DNA of 64,000 nucleotides from Halarcobacter bivalviorum (GCF_003346815.1 NZ_CP031217.1:1240001-1304000), one strand, 5' to 3'. Positions 22,571 through 32,296 are shown, counted from the first letter of the stretch. Translations and numbers: made by a program. The notes: generated by a model from the sequence alone, not told the origin.

Positions 22571-24685
22571 TTGAAAATCAGATTATCATTAATCACTTCA
22601 ATTATTTTAGCAACTTCATCTTTTTCAAATGAAGTTGTAGAATTAGAAAAAATGTCAGTAACTGCTACAAAAGTACAAACAGCCTCAAAAGATGTTTCTC
22701 AATCAATTGCTATTGTTGATGAAAAAGAGATAGCAGATAAAAATATTTTAAATATTCAAGAAGCTATTGACCATATTCCAGGTGTACAAGCTGAATCATC
22801 AAGTAATTCTCAAAGTCCTAGATTAATCATAAGAGGAGCTGGTCTTAAAGCAAGATATGGTGTAAGAGAGATTATGGTTATGAAAGATGGGGTTCCTATG
22901 ACTGACCCTGATTCTTTTACAAGATTTGATTATATTGATATGCAAGATGTAGAAGCAATTGAAGTTCAAAAAGGTCCTGGTTCTATTAATGCTTCAAATA
23001 CTACAGGTGGAGTAATTCAATTAATTACAAAATCTGTATTTAAAGAAGATAAAAATAGTATAAAAGTGGGAGCAGGGAATGATAATCAAAGAAATCTAAA
23101 TTTTAAACTTAGAAATGCTTTTGATGATTCTAACTTTATGTCTTTCTCTTTTTCTTCAAGAAAAAATGATAATAGCTGGAGAGAAAATAATGAGTTTGAT
23201 TCAACACAAGGAAGTTTAAAATATGGACATATCTTTAGTGATGATTCAACTTTTGAAACAGAACTTTCATATACTGAATCAAATGTAAATCTACCAGCTT
23301 CAATGACTTTAGATGAATTTGAAGAGTTTAAAGCAAGTGGAACACAAGAAGATACAAGTAGTCAATGGCAACATAGTGCAAGAGACTCTAAAATCTTATC
23401 TTTAAATGCAAAATATGAAAAAGAAGTAGGAAATATTACTTATAAACCAAGATTTTACTTTAATAAATGGGAACACTTTCACCCTGTAACTGGAATGATT
23501 AATGATAGTGATGATAATAAAGTTTATGGTACTGATTTAGAGTTAAATTTTAAACATTCTCTTTTCTCAAATGATGCAATGTTTGTAGCTGGTCTTACTG
23601 CAAAAAGAGATAAAACAAATGATTCAAAAAAATATACATATGAAGATTATAGTACAAAAACGCAAATGACTTGGATGGGTCCAGTTTCAAAGATTGAACA
23701 AACACTATCAAATGATAAAGGTGATTTAGCTGGAATTGAAAATAGTGATACAAAACTTTATGGCCTTTATGTAATGGAAAGATTTAAACCTATTGAAGAT
23801 TTATCTATTGATATTAGTGCAAGAGTTGATAAATTAAAATTTGATATTGATGGAAATGAATTAATTAAATATGATTATAGTAAAGAAAATTATGCTACTG
23901 GAAAAGGTGAATACTCTTTACAAAAAGATTTTACTTTAAGTTCTGCAAAATTAGGACTAAATTATAGTTTAACTGATAATACAAATATTTATACTTCTGT
24001 TGCAAAAGCAAATCAAGCTCCTACAGGAAGTGAGTTACAAAGTGCAGATGATGATGGAATTGATTTAGAAAAAACAAATAGTATTAATTATGAGATTGGG
24101 TTAAAATCAAGAACAAAAACATATGCTTATGATATGGCTTTATATCAAAACAATGTAGAAGATGAAATCATTCAAGTAAAAAATGCAAATGGTGATACTA
24201 TCTATAGTAATGCAGGTGAAACAAAGAAAATAGGTTTTGAAGTAAGTGGTATTTACAATATAAATAAATATATTTCATTTGGAGCAAATTATGCTTATAG
24301 TAAATTCAAATTTAAGACTTTTGAAGAGCAAGTAAGAGGTACTACAGAATCAAGAGATGGAAATATTTTACCATATATTCCAAAACATCAATACTCTTTA
24401 TTTACAACACTTAATTTAGATAATGGTTTAAAAGCAAGACTAAGTACTAAAACTTGGGGAAGTTATTATATGGATAATGCAAATACTGAAAAGTATGAAG
24501 GATACAAGTTTGTAACAGATTTAATGTTAGGTTATGAGAAAAAAGATCATTCCCTTCAATTAAATATTAAAAACTTAACAAACAAATATTATGCAATGGA
24601 AGCAAGCAAAGATGTTTATGGAAATGAAACATATAAAGCAGCCGCTCCAAGAAGTTTTATGATTACATATGTATATAAATTTTAG
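22571..24685 (+). CDS. TonB-dependent outer membrane receptor
   Basis: This 704-residue outer membrane receptor has a signal peptide (about 1-19, cleaved near SFSNE) and a TonB box-like EKMSVTATK. The plug domain covers ~45-155 (IPGVQAESSSNSQSPRLIIRG, then VEVQKGPGS-type IEVQKGPGS). The 22-strand barrel ends in aromatic F (MITYVYKF), as outer membrane proteins require. It begins at TTG 22571. It imports a ligand using energy from TonB-ExbBD, which is encoded four genes downstream. The ligand (siderophore, haem or copper chelate) cannot be read from sequence. A two-component system upstream and a polyferredoxin downstream suggest metal uptake with a reduction step. Confidence 0.94.
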   Translation: MKIRLSLITSIILATSSFSNEVVELEKMSVTATKVQTASKDVSQSIAIVDEKEIADKNILNIQEAIDHIPGVQAESSSNSQSPRLIIRGAGLKARYGVREIMVMKDGVPMTDPDSFTRFDYIDMQDVEAIEVQKGPGSINASNTTGGVIQLITKSVFKEDKNSIKVGAGNDNQRNLNFKLRNAFDDSNFMSFSFSSRKNDNSWRENNEFDSTQGSLKYGHIFSDDSTFETELSYTESNVNLPASMTLDEFEEFKASGTQEDTSSQWQHSARDSKILSLNAKYEKEVGNITYKPRFYFNKWEHFHPVTGMINDSDDNKVYGTDLELNFKHSLFSNDAMFVAGLTAKRDKTNDSKKYTYEDYSTKTQMTWMGPVSKIEQTLSNDKGDLAGIENSDTKLYGLYVMERFKPIEDLSIDISARVDKLKFDIDGNELIKYDYSKENYATGKGEYSLQKDFTLSSAKLGLNYSLTDNTNIYTSVAKANQAPTGSELQSADDDGIDLEKTNSINYEIGLKSRTKTYAYDMALYQNNVEDEIIQVKNANGDTIYSNAGETKKIGFEVSGIYNINKYISFGANYAYSKFKFKTFEEQVRGTTESRDGNILPYIPKHQYSLFTTLNLDNGLKARLSTKTWGSYYMDNANTEKYEGYKFVTDLMLGYEKKDHSLQLNIKNLTNKYYAMEASKDVYGNETYKAAAPRSFMITYVYKF

Positions 24686-24694
24686 GAATAAAAA

Positions 24695-26164
24695 ATGGTA
24701 GAAAAAATAAATAGAGAAAAAAGTGATATCTATGGTATACCAGTTTTAGGGTTTTTATTTAAAAACCCTAGATTTTTATTTATTTTAAAACTATCAGTTT
24801 TTGCACTGTTTTTATATGCAATGACTTATGGTTTTATAAATAATTCAACTGATAATTTATTTACAAAAGGTATTTTCTGGAATCTTTTTTGGCCATTTTT
24901 TATGGTTATAACTTTAGGAACATTTGGAAGAATTTTTTGTGGAATTTGTCCCCATGGATTTATTGGTAAATATCTTACAAAATGGGGACTAAATAAAAAG
25001 ATGCCAAAGTTTTTAGCTAATCCTTTTATAGGTTTATTAGTTTTATTCTTTGCTTGGTGGCTTGTGTATTATATGTACCCATCTTTTTATAAAACACCAG
25101 TATCAACCGCTCTAGTTTTTTTAGTTTTAACTATTATTGCAATTATTACTTTTTTTGTTTTTGAAAAAATGGCATATTGTAAATCTCTTTGTCCTATAGG
25201 TGCTGTTACAAATGCTTTTTCAAAAGTAGGTTTTACAAAACTAGAAACATACAAAGACGCCTGTAGTTCATGTAAAACATTTGATTGTGCTAAGGCTTGT
25301 TCTTATGATTTAAAACCTTTCACTTTTGAAAAGAAAAACTCTATGGCAGATTGTACTTTATGTATGGATTGTGCTAGTTCTTGTGAAGCAGTAGCTTTTA
25401 AAGTTACAAAACCTTCATCTTCATTATTTAAAAAATTTAAACCAAGAAAAGCTGATGTTTGGGCACTAATCCTTCTAACAGGTGCAATCTCTATTACTAT
25501 GGGATTTCATCATGCTTTAGGAAGAAGTGCAATTGTAGAAGAGTTTATTTGGACTAAAACAGCAAGATATTTTGAGAGTTTTATAAACTTTGGAACTATT
25601 GATACAATAGGTCTTTTTGCTTTTTCATATGCAATACTTTTTGTAATAATTACAAGTGTAGTAGGAATGTTTGTAGCTTCAAGGATTTTAAAAGTTGATT
25701 ATGAAAAAACATTTTATACTTTAGGTTATGCTTTTGCACCTCTATTTATCATTGGTGGTTTATCTCATGTTGTTGAGTTTTTCTTTTTACATTATGCTTC
25801 AAATATAGTAAATGGATTTGTTCAAGCTTTCTCTTTAAATATAAATTATATGGAACCACTTGCTACAAGAAAGGACTCTTGGTTACATATTTTCAAAATG
25901 TTTAATCATCTTGCTTATATCTGGGCTTTTATTATTATGATAGGAAGAATTAAACTTTTAGAGTCAACAACTTTTAGAAAAGTAGTTGCTTTTCCTTTTG
26001 CCTCAGCTCTTATAATCTTTTATATGGGTTTAAATTTTTATACTGGTTATATTTTTAAAACATATGGTGCTCAAAAAAGAGGAGGGCATAATCATATGCA
26101 GCAACAAAAACAAGCAAATCATTCCTCTTTGAATATTATTATCATAAAAGAGAATAAGGGGTAA
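24695..26164 (+). CDS. Membrane polyferredoxin (NapH/CcoG/NosR-like 4Fe-4S protein)
   Basis: This 489-residue inner membrane protein combines N-terminal helices, a Cys-rich hydrophilic part and further helices. Cys motifs are FCGICPHG (~90), CKSLCPIG (~160), CSSCKTFDCAKAC (~190) and CTLCMDCASSC (~215). The last two fit two 4Fe-4S clusters, and the first two match the CxxCP loops of NapH/NosR-like redox proteins. A second membrane part (~250-460) and a His-containing tail, GGHNHMQQQKQANHSS, follow. It starts 9 bp after the TonB receptor and ends 2 bp before exbB. A role in reducing a metal or chelate imported by the receptor is inferred. Confidence 0.85.
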   Translation: MVEKINREKSDIYGIPVLGFLFKNPRFLFILKLSVFALFLYAMTYGFINNSTDNLFTKGIFWNLFWPFFMVITLGTFGRIFCGICPHGFIGKYLTKWGLNKKMPKFLANPFIGLLVLFFAWWLVYYMYPSFYKTPVSTALVFLVLTIIAIITFFVFEKMAYCKSLCPIGAVTNAFSKVGFTKLETYKDACSSCKTFDCAKACSYDLKPFTFEKKNSMADCTLCMDCASSCEAVAFKVTKPSSSLFKKFKPRKADVWALILLTGAISITMGFHHALGRSAIVEEFIWTKTARYFESFINFGTIDTIGLFAFSYAILFVIITSVVGMFVASRILKVDYEKTFYTLGYAFAPLFIIGGLSHVVEFFFLHYASNIVNGFVQAFSLNINYMEPLATRKDSWLHIFKMFNHLAYIWAFIIMIGRIKLLESTTFRKVVAFPFASALIIFYMGLNFYTGYIFKTYGAQKRGGHNHMQQQKQANHSSLNIIIIKENKG

Positions 26165-26166
26165 GA

Positions 26167-26583
26167 ATGAATATTGAAACATTAAAGATTTTAGTAGATT
26201 ATGGGGTAATTTCTGTACTTATTTTTATGAGCTTTATTGCCTTTATGCTTTTTATTGAGAGATTACTTTTTTATAGAAAACTTGATGTAAATAGTTTTGA
26301 GTCAAAAAAAAGATTAGATGTTGCCTTAACAAAAAATCTTACTTTCATAGGAACAATCGCTTCAAACTCTCCTTATATAGGATTATTAGGAACAGTATTA
26401 GCAATAATGCTTACTTTTATGACAATGAGTGAAGGGGATATAGAAGCTACAAAGATAATGGCTTCTTTAGCCCTTGCACTAAAAGCTACGGCAATAGGTT
26501 TAGTTGTAGCAATTATTTCAATGATTTTTTATAATATTTTATCAAGATATGCAGAAGTTTTAGAGAGTAAATATGAAGATTAA
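26167..26583 (+). CDS. exbB: ExbB/MotA-TolQ family proton channel
   Basis: This 138-residue inner membrane protein is a short ExbB of the kind common in Campylobacterota. It has three hydrophobic helices: ~12-32, ~60-85 and ~100-125. The conserved GTIASNSPYIGLLGTVLAIM and LALALKATAIGLVVAI segments line the channel. With ExbD it uses the proton gradient to energise TonB. It overlaps exbD by 11 bp and follows the polyferredoxin by 2 bp, so one operon spans receptor to tonB. Confidence 0.95.
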   Translation: MNIETLKILVDYGVISVLIFMSFIAFMLFIERLLFYRKLDVNSFESKKRLDVALTKNLTFIGTIASNSPYIGLLGTVLAIMLTFMTMSEGDIEATKIMASLALALKATAIGLVVAIISMIFYNILSRYAEVLESKYED

Positions 26584-26953
26584 AAAGTTTGATTCAATTA
26601 ATGTGATACCTTTTATTGATGTTTTATTAGTACTTTTAGCAATAGTTCTTATGACTTCAACTTTTATTGCAAAAGGAGTAATTCCTGTCTCTTTACCAGA
26701 GACTAAAAGTGCTCAAAAAATGAAAGAAAAAAAAGAGTTTACAATTTATATTGATTCCCAAAATTTTTATTATACAAACAAAAATAAAATCTCTTTTGAA
26801 GAGCTACAAATAGAGCTTTCAACTAAAGAGAAAAATTCATTAATTTTAATTAAAAGTGATAAAAAAGCTGATTTCGAAACTTTTGTATCTCTCTTAGATT
26901 TTTTAAAAACCTTAGAATTTTTAAATATCTCTATAGTGACAGAAAATGACTAG
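26573..26953 (+). CDS. exbD: ExbD/TolR family energy transducer
   Basis: This 126-residue protein has a short cytoplasmic start, one transmembrane helix (about 10-32, VIPFIDVLLVLLAIVLMTS) with the proton-carrying aspartate in IPFIDVLLV, and a periplasmic domain. It forms the stator of the TonB motor with ExbB. It overlaps exbB by 11 bp and tonB by 8 bp. Confidence 0.95.
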   Translation: MKIKKFDSINVIPFIDVLLVLLAIVLMTSTFIAKGVIPVSLPETKSAQKMKEKKEFTIYIDSQNFYYTNKNKISFEELQIELSTKEKNSLILIKSDKKADFETFVSLLDFLKTLEFLNISIVTEND

Positions 26954-27605
26954 ATATATTTTCTCTTTTTTTATAACCTTAGTTTTATATACTTCCGCTT
27001 TTGCTTTAATTTTTTTAAGTTTTAGTAGTTTTGAAACAAAGAAAATTAATAAAAAAGAGAAAAAGATTTCTTTAAATTTTGTTCAGCTAGAAAAAGAGAA
27101 ACAAATAGCTCCAATAGTTCAAGAAAAAAAAGTAATAAAAAAAGAAGAGGTAAAGAAAAAAGTCGAAAAGAAGATTCCTAAAAAAATTAAACCTAAAAAA
27201 ATTTTAGAGAAAAAAGTTGTAAAACAAAAAGAAGAGATAAAAGAGCTTGTAAAAGAAAATAAAGCAGAAGAACTAAAAGTTGATACAGAAGAAAAAAAAG
27301 AGCTTTCTAAACCTAAATATAGTTATGAAGAAGAGTTTTTAAAAGAGCATCTTTTAGCAATTCAAAGAATTATACAAAAACATGTGAAGTATTCAAACAA
27401 AGCAAAAAGATTGAATATTGAAGGTGAAGTTTTAGTAAAATTTAAATTAACTAAAAATGGAATAGAAGGAGATATTTTAACTCTAAGTGGGCATAGACTT
27501 TTAAGAAAAAGTACTATAAAAGCTATCATTGAAGCTTCTGCATATTTTCCAGAAGTTAAAAAAAATATTATAATAAAAGTCCCTATTACATATAAATTAA
27601 TTTAA
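26946..27605 (+). CDS. tonB: TonB energy transducer
   Basis: This 219-residue protein spans the periplasm. It has an N-terminal transmembrane anchor (about 5-27), a long Lys/Glu/Pro-rich rigid linker (~35-125, many KKEEVKKK-type stretches), and a C-terminal TonB domain (~130-219) with VKFKLTKNGIEGD and the terminal strand VPITYKLI. It transfers energy to the TonB receptor encoded upstream. The gene ends the operon. A 7-bp hairpin (27607-27624) follows it. Confidence 0.94.
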   Translation: MTRYIFSFFITLVLYTSAFALIFLSFSSFETKKINKKEKKISLNFVQLEKEKQIAPIVQEKKVIKKEEVKKKVEKKIPKKIKPKKILEKKVVKQKEEIKELVKENKAEELKVDTEEKKELSKPKYSYEEEFLKEHLLAIQRIIQKHVKYSNKAKRLNIEGEVLVKFKLTKNGIEGDILTLSGHRLLRKSTIKAIIEASAYFPEVKKNIIIKVPITYKLI

Positions 27606-27606
27606 T

Positions 27607-27624
27607 ACTGAATTAATATTCAGT
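27607..27624 (+). terminator. Hairpin after tonB
   Basis: ACTGAAT (27607-27613) pairs with ATTCAGT (27618-27624) around TAAT, right after the tonB stop codon. There is no strong T-run, so termination is likely but weak. Confidence 0.45.
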
Positions 27625-27649
27625 TAAATAATCATTAATATCTTCATGT

Positions 27650-27678
27650 TATAATTTGACATATATAAAAAGGAGAGG
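27650..27678 (+). promoter_or_regulatory. -10 box and RBS of the EF-hand gene
   Basis: TATAAT at 27650-27655 is followed by the strong ribosome-binding site AAGGAGAGG just before the ATG at 27682. The EF-hand gene therefore has its own promoter apart from the tonB operon. Confidence 0.55.
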
Positions 27679-27681
27679 ATT

Positions 27682-28038
27682 ATGAAAAAAGTTAAACTTA
27701 TAGCAGCATGTTTTTGTTTACTTGGTGCAACTAGTTTTTTAGTTGCTGAAAATTTACCTACAAGAGGTCCTTTACCATTTTCTGCTTATGATAAAGATAA
27801 TAACAATCTTATCTCTGAAAAAGAGTTTGATGCTATTAAACAATATAGAATGAATCAAAAAGCAAATAATGGAATGCCAATGAGAAATGCAGGAAACTCA
27901 CCTTCTTTTTCTGATATTGATGTTAATAATGATGGTTCTATTTCAAAAGAAGAACTACAAAAACATCAAGAAAAAAGATTTAATAGTAATAAAATGATGA
28001 ACAATCAAGGAAAAGGGCAAGGAAATAGAGCCTTTTAA
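27682..28038 (+). CDS. Secreted EF-hand protein
   Basis: This 118-residue protein has a signal peptide (1-22, cleaved after VAENL or similar) and two EF-hand calcium loops: DKDNNNLISEKE (~36-47) and DVNNDGSISKEE (~79-90). Both have the acidic residues in positions 1, 3, 5 and 12. The tail is Asn/Gln/Gly-rich. It is periplasmic by prediction. It probably binds calcium, but EF-hand-like proteins in bacteria are often of unknown role. It is next to the tonB operon but has its own promoter. Confidence 0.85.
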   Translation: MKKVKLIAACFCLLGATSFLVAENLPTRGPLPFSAYDKDNNNLISEKEFDAIKQYRMNQKANNGMPMRNAGNSPSFSDIDVNNDGSISKEELQKHQEKRFNSNKMMNNQGKGQGNRAF

Positions 28039-28042
28039 GATA

Positions 28043-28068
28043 TAAGAGGAGAATTCGTTCTCTTCTTA
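28043..28068. terminator. Bidirectional terminator with TTCG loop
   Basis: TAAGAGGAGAA (28043-28053) and TTCTCTTCTTA (28058-28068) pair with one wobble around TTCG. It lies between the convergent EF-hand and HAD genes and serves both. Confidence 0.65.
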
Positions 28069-28692
28069 TTAATTAAACTTTTGAAAAATTCTTTGTTCTA
28101 ACTCTTCTATTGTTTCAATAGCATCTTCTTTATGATTTGAAAATCCCCAATTTACTAAAACAGAATCAACTCCAGCTTTAGTTGCTGCCATAATATCTTT
28201 ATGGGAGTCGCCTATTAGTTGGGCTCGTGTATTTTTTATATTATGTTTATCTAAAATTTTATTAACCATCTCAGGATGTGGTTTAGGATTTATAACACTA
28301 TCGTAACCTAAAATAGTATTAAAATAATGACCCACTTCTAAGTGCTCAAGCATCTTTTTTGCAAAAAAAGAGTTAGCATTTGTTGCAACTGTTAAAGTAA
28401 ATTCAGAGCTTAAATCATCAATAAGTTTTTTTATTCCTGAATATAGTTCTAAACCATTTAAACAATTTGCATCATAATACTCTTCAAATAGTTTTTGTTG
28501 CTCTAAAGTAAAATCTGCTGTCCCATAAAAAAATTGAGCAGCATTTATTTTAGGGTCATTTACACTTTCTAAAATTAGTTCTCTTTCAAGTGTATCAAAA
28601 CCAAGATTTTCTCTTACATAATTTATTGTATTTACTAATGGAGTACTACTATTAATTAACGTACCATCCATATCAAACATTATAAGTGCCAT
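28069..28692 (-). CDS. HAD-family phosphatase (phosphoglycolate phosphatase-like)
   Basis: This 207-residue cytoplasmic hydrolase has the HAD nucleophile motif FDMDGTLINSS (D8, D10), motif II VATNAN, motif III lysine in NPKPHPEMV, and motif IV IGDSHKDIMAATKAG. The helical cap (~15-80) is of the Gph/PGP type. Phosphoglycolate phosphatase is the best guess, but HAD substrates cannot be fixed by sequence. It ends 13 bp downstream of a response regulator gene on the same strand. Confidence 0.9.
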   Translation of the reverse strand: MALIMFDMDGTLINSSTPLVNTINYVRENLGFDTLERELILESVNDPKINAAQFFYGTADFTLEQQKLFEEYYDANCLNGLELYSGIKKLIDDLSSEFTLTVATNANSFFAKKMLEHLEVGHYFNTILGYDSVINPKPHPEMVNKILDKHNIKNTRAQLIGDSHKDIMAATKAGVDSVLVNWGFSNHKEDAIETIEELEQRIFQKFN

Positions 28693-28704
28693 TTATTTCC
28701 TAGC

Positions 28705-29442
28705 TTAGATAAATTTTTTATATTTAAGTTTATAACCATGACCATAAATAGATTCAAAAAGTTCACAATTAAGTTTATTTTTTAATCTTGATACTAAGTT
28801 TCTAACTCTTTTGTTTGTATCACTAAAATCATTAAAAATATAGTTATCTATTTCATCATAAGTTTTTAGTGAACCTTTTGATTTTATAAATAATTTAAAT
28901 AGTTTAGTCTCATTTTTAGTTAGTTTTATTGGTTCTTCATCTTTGAATAATACTTGTTCTTGACTATTCCAAATAAAGTCATCATGTAGATGAATAATAT
29001 GCTCGTTTGTTGGCATAAGTTTATTCTTATCAATAATGTTATTAAGTGAATTAGAAATTTGTTCAATATTATATGGCTTTAAAATATATCCATCAATTCC
29101 TGCATTAATTGATTTTAAAAAGTAATCAGTATTACTATGTGCAGAAAAGATTAAAATAGGAATATCACTATCAAATTCTCGTATTGTAGTAATCATAGAA
29201 ATACCATCTTTTTGAGGCATCTCAATATCTGTAATAATTAAGTCATACGAAGTAGATTCAAATTTATTATTTTTTTGAAATTCTTCTAAGCCTTGTTGAC
29301 CATCAACTGCAACAGTAATATCATCGAAAAATATTTGAAGCATTTTAAGAGTTTGTTCTCTTACATCTTCATTATCCTCGATATATAATAATCGTAAGTT
29401 TTTAGTTGATTTTATAATATTTTGAAGATTATCTTGATTCAT
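28705..29442 (-). CDS. OmpR-type response regulator
   Basis: The product (245 residues) has a receiver domain with IEDNED, the phosphoacceptor in DLIITDIEMPQKDG, FSAHS and the lysine in ILKPYNIEQ, followed by a winged helix (~165-245) ending GHGYKLKYK. The frame extends to a TTG at 29466, but the ATG at 29442, with AAGGA upstream, is the simpler start. No cognate kinase is adjacent. Orphan regulators of this build recur in this window at 44109 and 56419. Confidence 0.92.
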   Translation of the reverse strand: MNQDNLQNIIKSTKNLRLLYIEDNEDVREQTLKMLQIFFDDITVAVDGQQGLEEFQKNNKFESTSYDLIITDIEMPQKDGISMITTIREFDSDIPILIFSAHSNTDYFLKSINAGIDGYILKPYNIEQISNSLNNIIDKNKLMPTNEHIIHLHDDFIWNSQEQVLFKDEEPIKLTKNETKLFKLFIKSKGSLKTYDEIDNYIFNDFSDTNKRVRNLVSRLKNKLNCELFESIYGHGYKLKYKKFI

Positions 29443-29522
29443 CTTATAACTATCCTTCACAAGCAAATTATAGTCTGTTTTAGATTTTAAAAATATTAAG
29501 TAAAGTTTAAAGAGAGGATAAA

Positions 29523-29544
29523 GATTAAGTCCTAAGACTTAATC
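29523..29544 (-). terminator. Terminator of ccsBA
   Basis: GATTAAGTC (29523-29531) pairs perfectly with GACTTAATC (29536-29544) around CTAA, directly after the ccsBA stop codon. On the coding strand it runs into T-rich sequence. Confidence 0.65.
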
Positions 29545-29545
29545 C

Positions 29546-32296
29546 TTATTGTTTAGCATGACAAACGTCATCTTTTAGATTTCTATTATTGTATGCTAAA
29601 GCAATTGTAGCAAATACTAAAGCAGTTACATAGTAAACCCACATCGGGATTGGAACAGGATCACCTGTTGCATAAGAGTGAAGTCCTGATAAGTAGAAGT
29701 TTACTCCGAAATATGTCATTAAAATAGATGCAAAAGATAATAATGATGCTACTGAGAAAGCATATGGATTATTAAGTTTTTTTACAAATCTCATATGTAC
29801 TACAAGTACATAAATTACAATTGAAACATAAGCCCAAGTCTCTTTTGGGTCCCATCCCCAATATCTACCCCAAGACTCATTTGCCCAAACACCACCAAGG
29901 AAGTTACCAATTGTGATTGCACTAAGACCAATGATTAATGAGATTTCATTAATAGCTGTAATATGTTTAATTGTTTCATCTAAGTGAGGCTTTTTCTTTC
30001 TAAAAATAAATAGAATAAGAGCCATGAATCCTAAGATTGCACTAAGACCAAAGAAACCATAAGAAGCTGTTAATATTGAAACGTGAATAGTTAACCAGTA
30101 TGATTTTAAAACTGGAACTAAGTTTGTAATTTGTGGATCAATACTTGTTAAGTGTGCAGTAAACATAAAAATAGCTGCGACAATAACAGAAGCACTTAAT
30201 GCAAGTAATGATTTTCTAAAGAATACAACTCCTGCAAATACTGCTGACCAAGAGATATACAATAGAGATTCATAAGTATCAGACCAAGGTGCATGTCCTG
30301 AAATAATCCATCTAAATCCCATACCAAAAGTATGTGCTGCAAATAATAAACTTAACATAATAAAGAAGAATAGTGTTGTTTTTCTTGGTTGAATTTTTGG
30401 ATTAAATACAACTGTAAAGGCAACAACAAGCATGATAAATCCAACAAATAAATATGCTAATGTTAATTTTTCAAAAATTTGTAATCCATTAAATGCAATC
30501 TCTCTATCAATTTGAGCTTTTGGAGGCATAACCTCTTTTCCTACTTGAGTTTGATACTCTTGCATCATATCAATAAATTTATTAGCAATATCCCATTGTT
30601 CACTAATAACTGAATTTAAGAAACCTCTAATTAGTGTTTCTATAGCTTTTTGATTGTCTCCTTCAAATGCTTGCATAGCTTCTAAAGGTGCATACCATTT
30701 ATTGTTTTCTGCTTCATGTGCATTTGTTTTTGGGAAGATATTAAATAGACTACCATTGTAAACCATATATGAAATACTTAATCTTTCATCAAGTCTTACA
30801 ATATCTTTTTCATAAGTTCCTCTTTGGTTAGGACTAATCATAGATACTTTTTGTGTCTCTTCTTGTAAAATATATTTATTCTCTTTAAAAACTTCAGTAA
30901 AAGCAATATATTTTCTATCTTTTTCTACACCTAAAAATTCTTTTAGTTTTGGTGTTGTAACTTTAATCATTTTCATGTTTCGCCAAACTTCTGGTCTAGT
31001 AAGCATTCCTAGTATAACTTGATCTGCGTTCATACCAAACATCTCTTTTTTACCAGCAAGTTTACTTAGAATTTCATGATTTAAAGTATCCATTGGCTTC
31101 ATTCTTCCACCATTACTTTGAACAACTAATTTAGAGAATCTATCAGCTGTCTCTAAAGAGTCTTTTTTAAATCTTTCTAAGTATTGTTCAATCTCTGCTT
31201 TTTCTGGTGTTACATTTGCAAGTTTATCTTCTGCTTGTAAGTTTAAACTTCCAAAAGAGATTAAACAGGCAGCAACAATTGAAGCTACATTTTTAGTACT
31301 TACATATTTAGTAAGTTTCCAAAATCTTGATTTTTTATCAAATAAATTCCAAATAAGACCTAAAGTAAGTAAGAAATACCCTAAATAAGTTGGCCATTTC
31401 CCTGGGTCATTGTTTACTGACAATACAGTTCCTTTTTCATCTGGATCATAAGAACTTTGGAAGAATAAGAAGTTTCCTTCATGTAGTGTTCTATTCATGA
31501 AAATTCTATAATCATACTTTTTCCCATCTTGTTTAATAACAGTTACTTCAGAAGCATAAGAAGATGGAGCCATACTTCCAGGATATCTATCTAGTTGGAA
31601 GTCATTAAGTCTAATTGCAAAAGGAAGTTCTAATGTTTTTGAACCATATTCTAAAGTTACAACAGTATCTCCAAAATCTTCAACCTTTGGAACACCTTTC
31701 ATTCCTCTTTTCCCTGGTAGTTTAATAGTTTTTGTTTCTCCATTTAAAGTAACATCAACAGTTAAAATCCCCATATCACTTTTACCTTTTTTTGCATAAA
31801 AGTAATTGTTATAATCAACTTTTAATTCTTTATCTTTAAAAGAGATTGAATGAGAGAAACTATTGCTTCCTAAAGCACCAAATTCCATTGGATACTCTTT
31901 ATAGTAAGTCGCATCTTTTTGAGTAATTTTTACTTGTAAATAAGGTTCTAAAGAGAGCATTCTATTCTCAGTTTGACCTTCTCTAATTTGCATAATTCCT
32001 TCATATCCTACATATCTTGTCACTGCAGCACCAATTAAAATTACTACAAATGAAGAGTGAAAGATAAATCTTGCCTTGTGTTTCCACATTTTATATTTAA
32101 AAATAATACCAGTAAGATTCACAGTAGTAAGAACTAATACTGCTTCATACCAAAAATGATTATAAACAAGAACTCTTGCAGTTGATGTACCAAAATCATT
32201 TTCAATGAAAGTTGCTACTCCTGCGCCAATTGCTAGAATAGCTAATAAAATAAGTGTTGTCTTGAAGGAGAACAAGACGTCAGTTAGCTGTTTCAA
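29546..32296 (-). CDS. ccsBA: Cytochrome c biogenesis protein, fused CcsB-CcsA (System II)
   Basis: This 916-residue inner membrane protein carries haem across the membrane and attaches it to CxxCH of apocytochromes c. It is the fused form typical of Campylobacterota. The N-terminal CcsB (ResB) half has membrane helices at ~10-30, ~45-65 and ~70-90 and a periplasmic domain. The C-terminal CcsA half has the WWD haem-handling signature WGRYWGWDPKETWAYV and several histidine-containing helices. The start is TTG at 32296 with AAGGA six bases upstream. It indicates respiration with several c-type cytochromes. Confidence 0.95.
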   Translation of the reverse strand: MKQLTDVLFSFKTTLILLAILAIGAGVATFIENDFGTSTARVLVYNHFWYEAVLVLTTVNLTGIIFKYKMWKHKARFIFHSSFVVILIGAAVTRYVGYEGIMQIREGQTENRMLSLEPYLQVKITQKDATYYKEYPMEFGALGSNSFSHSISFKDKELKVDYNNYFYAKKGKSDMGILTVDVTLNGETKTIKLPGKRGMKGVPKVEDFGDTVVTLEYGSKTLELPFAIRLNDFQLDRYPGSMAPSSYASEVTVIKQDGKKYDYRIFMNRTLHEGNFLFFQSSYDPDEKGTVLSVNNDPGKWPTYLGYFLLTLGLIWNLFDKKSRFWKLTKYVSTKNVASIVAACLISFGSLNLQAEDKLANVTPEKAEIEQYLERFKKDSLETADRFSKLVVQSNGGRMKPMDTLNHEILSKLAGKKEMFGMNADQVILGMLTRPEVWRNMKMIKVTTPKLKEFLGVEKDRKYIAFTEVFKENKYILQEETQKVSMISPNQRGTYEKDIVRLDERLSISYMVYNGSLFNIFPKTNAHEAENNKWYAPLEAMQAFEGDNQKAIETLIRGFLNSVISEQWDIANKFIDMMQEYQTQVGKEVMPPKAQIDREIAFNGLQIFEKLTLAYLFVGFIMLVVAFTVVFNPKIQPRKTTLFFFIMLSLLFAAHTFGMGFRWIISGHAPWSDTYESLLYISWSAVFAGVVFFRKSLLALSASVIVAAIFMFTAHLTSIDPQITNLVPVLKSYWLTIHVSILTASYGFFGLSAILGFMALILFIFRKKKPHLDETIKHITAINEISLIIGLSAITIGNFLGGVWANESWGRYWGWDPKETWAYVSIVIYVLVVHMRFVKKLNNPYAFSVASLLSFASILMTYFGVNFYLSGLHSYATGDPVPIPMWVYYVTALVFATIALAYNNRNLKDDVCHAKQ

